From NCBI GenBank assembly GCA_001072465.1, contig JVKM01000036.1, forward strand, positions 1 to 64,000: a DNA stretch of 64,000 nucleotides, given 5' to 3'. Of this stretch, positions 63,330-64,000 are shown piece after piece. Under the pieces are notes generated by a model. It was not told where the DNA came from. It did not search any database and was given only the letters and a program-made list of their open reading frames with translations. A program made the position numbers and the translations under genes. Source of the DNA: Xylanimonas cellulosilytica (GTDB taxonomy: Bacteria > Actinomycetota > Actinomycetes > Actinomycetales > Actinomycetaceae). Positions within the stretch are counted from its first letter, which is position 1. The number at the start of each line of letters is the position of its first letter.

Positions 63330-64000
63330 CGTGTCTCCTCCGATCGAATCGAATCCCATTCCTGCAGGGAGCGTACGGAGTAGGCTCCGCGCATACGCAC
63401 TTCGATGGCCTGGACCATCGCGTTGAATGCCTGCAGCGTGGTCACCGCGGGGCGGTCCTGCGAGGCAGCGGCGGCGCGGATCTGGTAGCCGTCATTACGC
63501 GGGGCGCTGCGCTGAGGCGTGTTAACGACCATGTCGATCGAGCCGTCGTTGATGAGGTCGACGACCGTCGGCTCGCCGCCGTCGCCGCGGCCCTCGGACG
63601 ACTTACGAACGGCCTGGGCCTCGATGCCATTGCGGCGCAGAACCGATGCTGTTCCGGAGGTCGCGAGGATGTTAAAGCCCATCTCGTGCATGCGGGCAGC
63701 CGGCAGAACGATTGCTCGCTTGTCGGTATCCGCAATGGAAATGAAGACGGTGCCCGACGTCGGCATATCGGTCGACGCACCGAGTTGGGACTTGGCGAAT
63801 GCCGTCGGGAAGTCGCGGTCGATGCCCATGACTTCGCCCGTCGAGCGCATCTCGGGACCGAGGACAGTGTCGACGATTTCGCCACCTGCCGTGCGGAAGC
63901 GCTTGAAGGGCAGGACGGCTGCCTTCACTGCGATTGAGCCGCCGTCGTGGATCTCGCGGGCGTCGCGGGTGGGCAGTAGGCCCTCCTCGCGCAGCGAGGC
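63326..64000 (-). CDS. carB: carbamoyl-phosphate synthase large chain, C-terminal part
   Basis: 225 codons of the 3' end; the gene continues past the window edge in an open frame. The segment begins ASLREEGLLPTRDAREIHDG, then IAVKAAVLPFKRFRT, the VLGPEMRSTGEVMGID motif and the C-terminal MGS-like allosteric domain (MGFNILATSGTASVLRRNGI, IDMVVNTPQ). The latter senses regulators such as UMP in relatives. It is translated with pyrF through an ATGA overlap. Confidence 0.95.
   Translation of the reverse strand, partial: ASLREEGLLPTRDAREIHDGGSIAVKAAVLPFKRFRTAGGEIVDTVLGPEMRSTGEVMGIDRDFPTAFAKSQLGASTDMPTSGTVFISIADTDKRAIVLPAARMHEMGFNILATSGTASVLRRNGIEAQAVRKSSEGRGDGGEPTVVDLINDGSIDMVVNTPQRSAPRNDGYQIRAAAASQDRPAVTTLQAFNAMVQAIEVRMRGAYSVRSLQEWDSIRSEETR

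Overview
The window is high-GC actinobacterial chromosome with essentially housekeeping content. Lineage markers seen here are whiA, rbpA, an actinobacterial integration host factor, pafB/pafC, opcA, a GarA-type FHA protein, two MerR regulators of the FtsR kind, a helicase-motif-less PriA, and DUF881/Sbp genes. The compact gene set, the riboflavin importer in place of riboflavin synthesis genes, and the absence of mycolate, proteasome or mycobacterial features suggest an Actinomycetaceae member (Actinomyces/Schaalia-like). That assignment is inference from gene content and order, not from any search. No prophage, insertion sequence, CRISPR array or rRNA operon is visible.

Layout. 1-5.5 kb: two tandem long-chain acyl-CoA synthetases and a type I glutamine synthetase, all on the minus strand. 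5.6-12 kb (plus): uvrC-purT-rapZ-yvcK-whiA, with purT as an unusual insert. 12-15.7 kb (plus): gap-pgk-tpiA-secG. 15.8-21.3 kb (minus): tkt, then zwf-opcA-pgl, the oxidative pentose phosphate block, lacking the usual tal. 21.4-27.3 kb (plus): xerD, parA, scpA, scpB, rluB, a tyrA-like gene and cmk, tightly overlapping. 27.4-30.9 kb: a small accessory block with a secreted/anchored YGTxGxG-repeat protein, tRNA-Pro(GGG), a DUF421 membrane protein, a PH-domain membrane protein and tag. 31-34.2 kb (minus): der and murE. 34.3-40.8 kb (plus): pepN, DUF881-Sbp-DUF881, a GarA-like FHA protein and two MerR regulators. 40.9-43.2 kb (minus): an Hsp70-like ATPase and a PAP2 enzyme. 43.4-50.8 kb: rbpA, convergent with ppm-lnt-helY-pafC-pafB. 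50.8-52.9 kb (minus): an FMN riboswitch followed by a two-gene importer of the RibXY kind. 53-64 kb (minus): the conserved run carB(partial)-pyrF-mihF-gmk-rpoZ-coaBC-metK-VKOR, then priA-fmt-rsmB-rpe.

How it works together. The central blocks supply triose-phosphate glycolysis, NADPH and pentose phosphates, chromosome segregation (ParA/ScpAB/XerD), protein secretion (SecG, Lnt, Ppm) and transcription control (WhiA, RbpA, omega, IHF). The most biologically interesting locus is the FMN-riboswitch importer. It sits beside rpe, where other actinobacteria carry ribG/ribE/ribBA/ribH, which suggests riboflavin scavenging instead of synthesis. It encodes no ATP-binding subunit, and a possible 18-codon leader peptide lies between riboswitch and permease.

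Expression signals. Two genome-style patterns recur. First, at least a dozen genes have a TAnnnT -10 hexamer ending exactly 6-7 nt before an ATG/GTG with no usable ribosome binding site, which predicts leaderless mRNAs. Second, transcription units end in very GC-rich, often perfect hairpins without a U-tract, several sharing GTGGGGCC/GGCCCCAC arms. Limits: all calls come from reading the sequence. No alignments or folding calculations were run, and residue positions are approximate.
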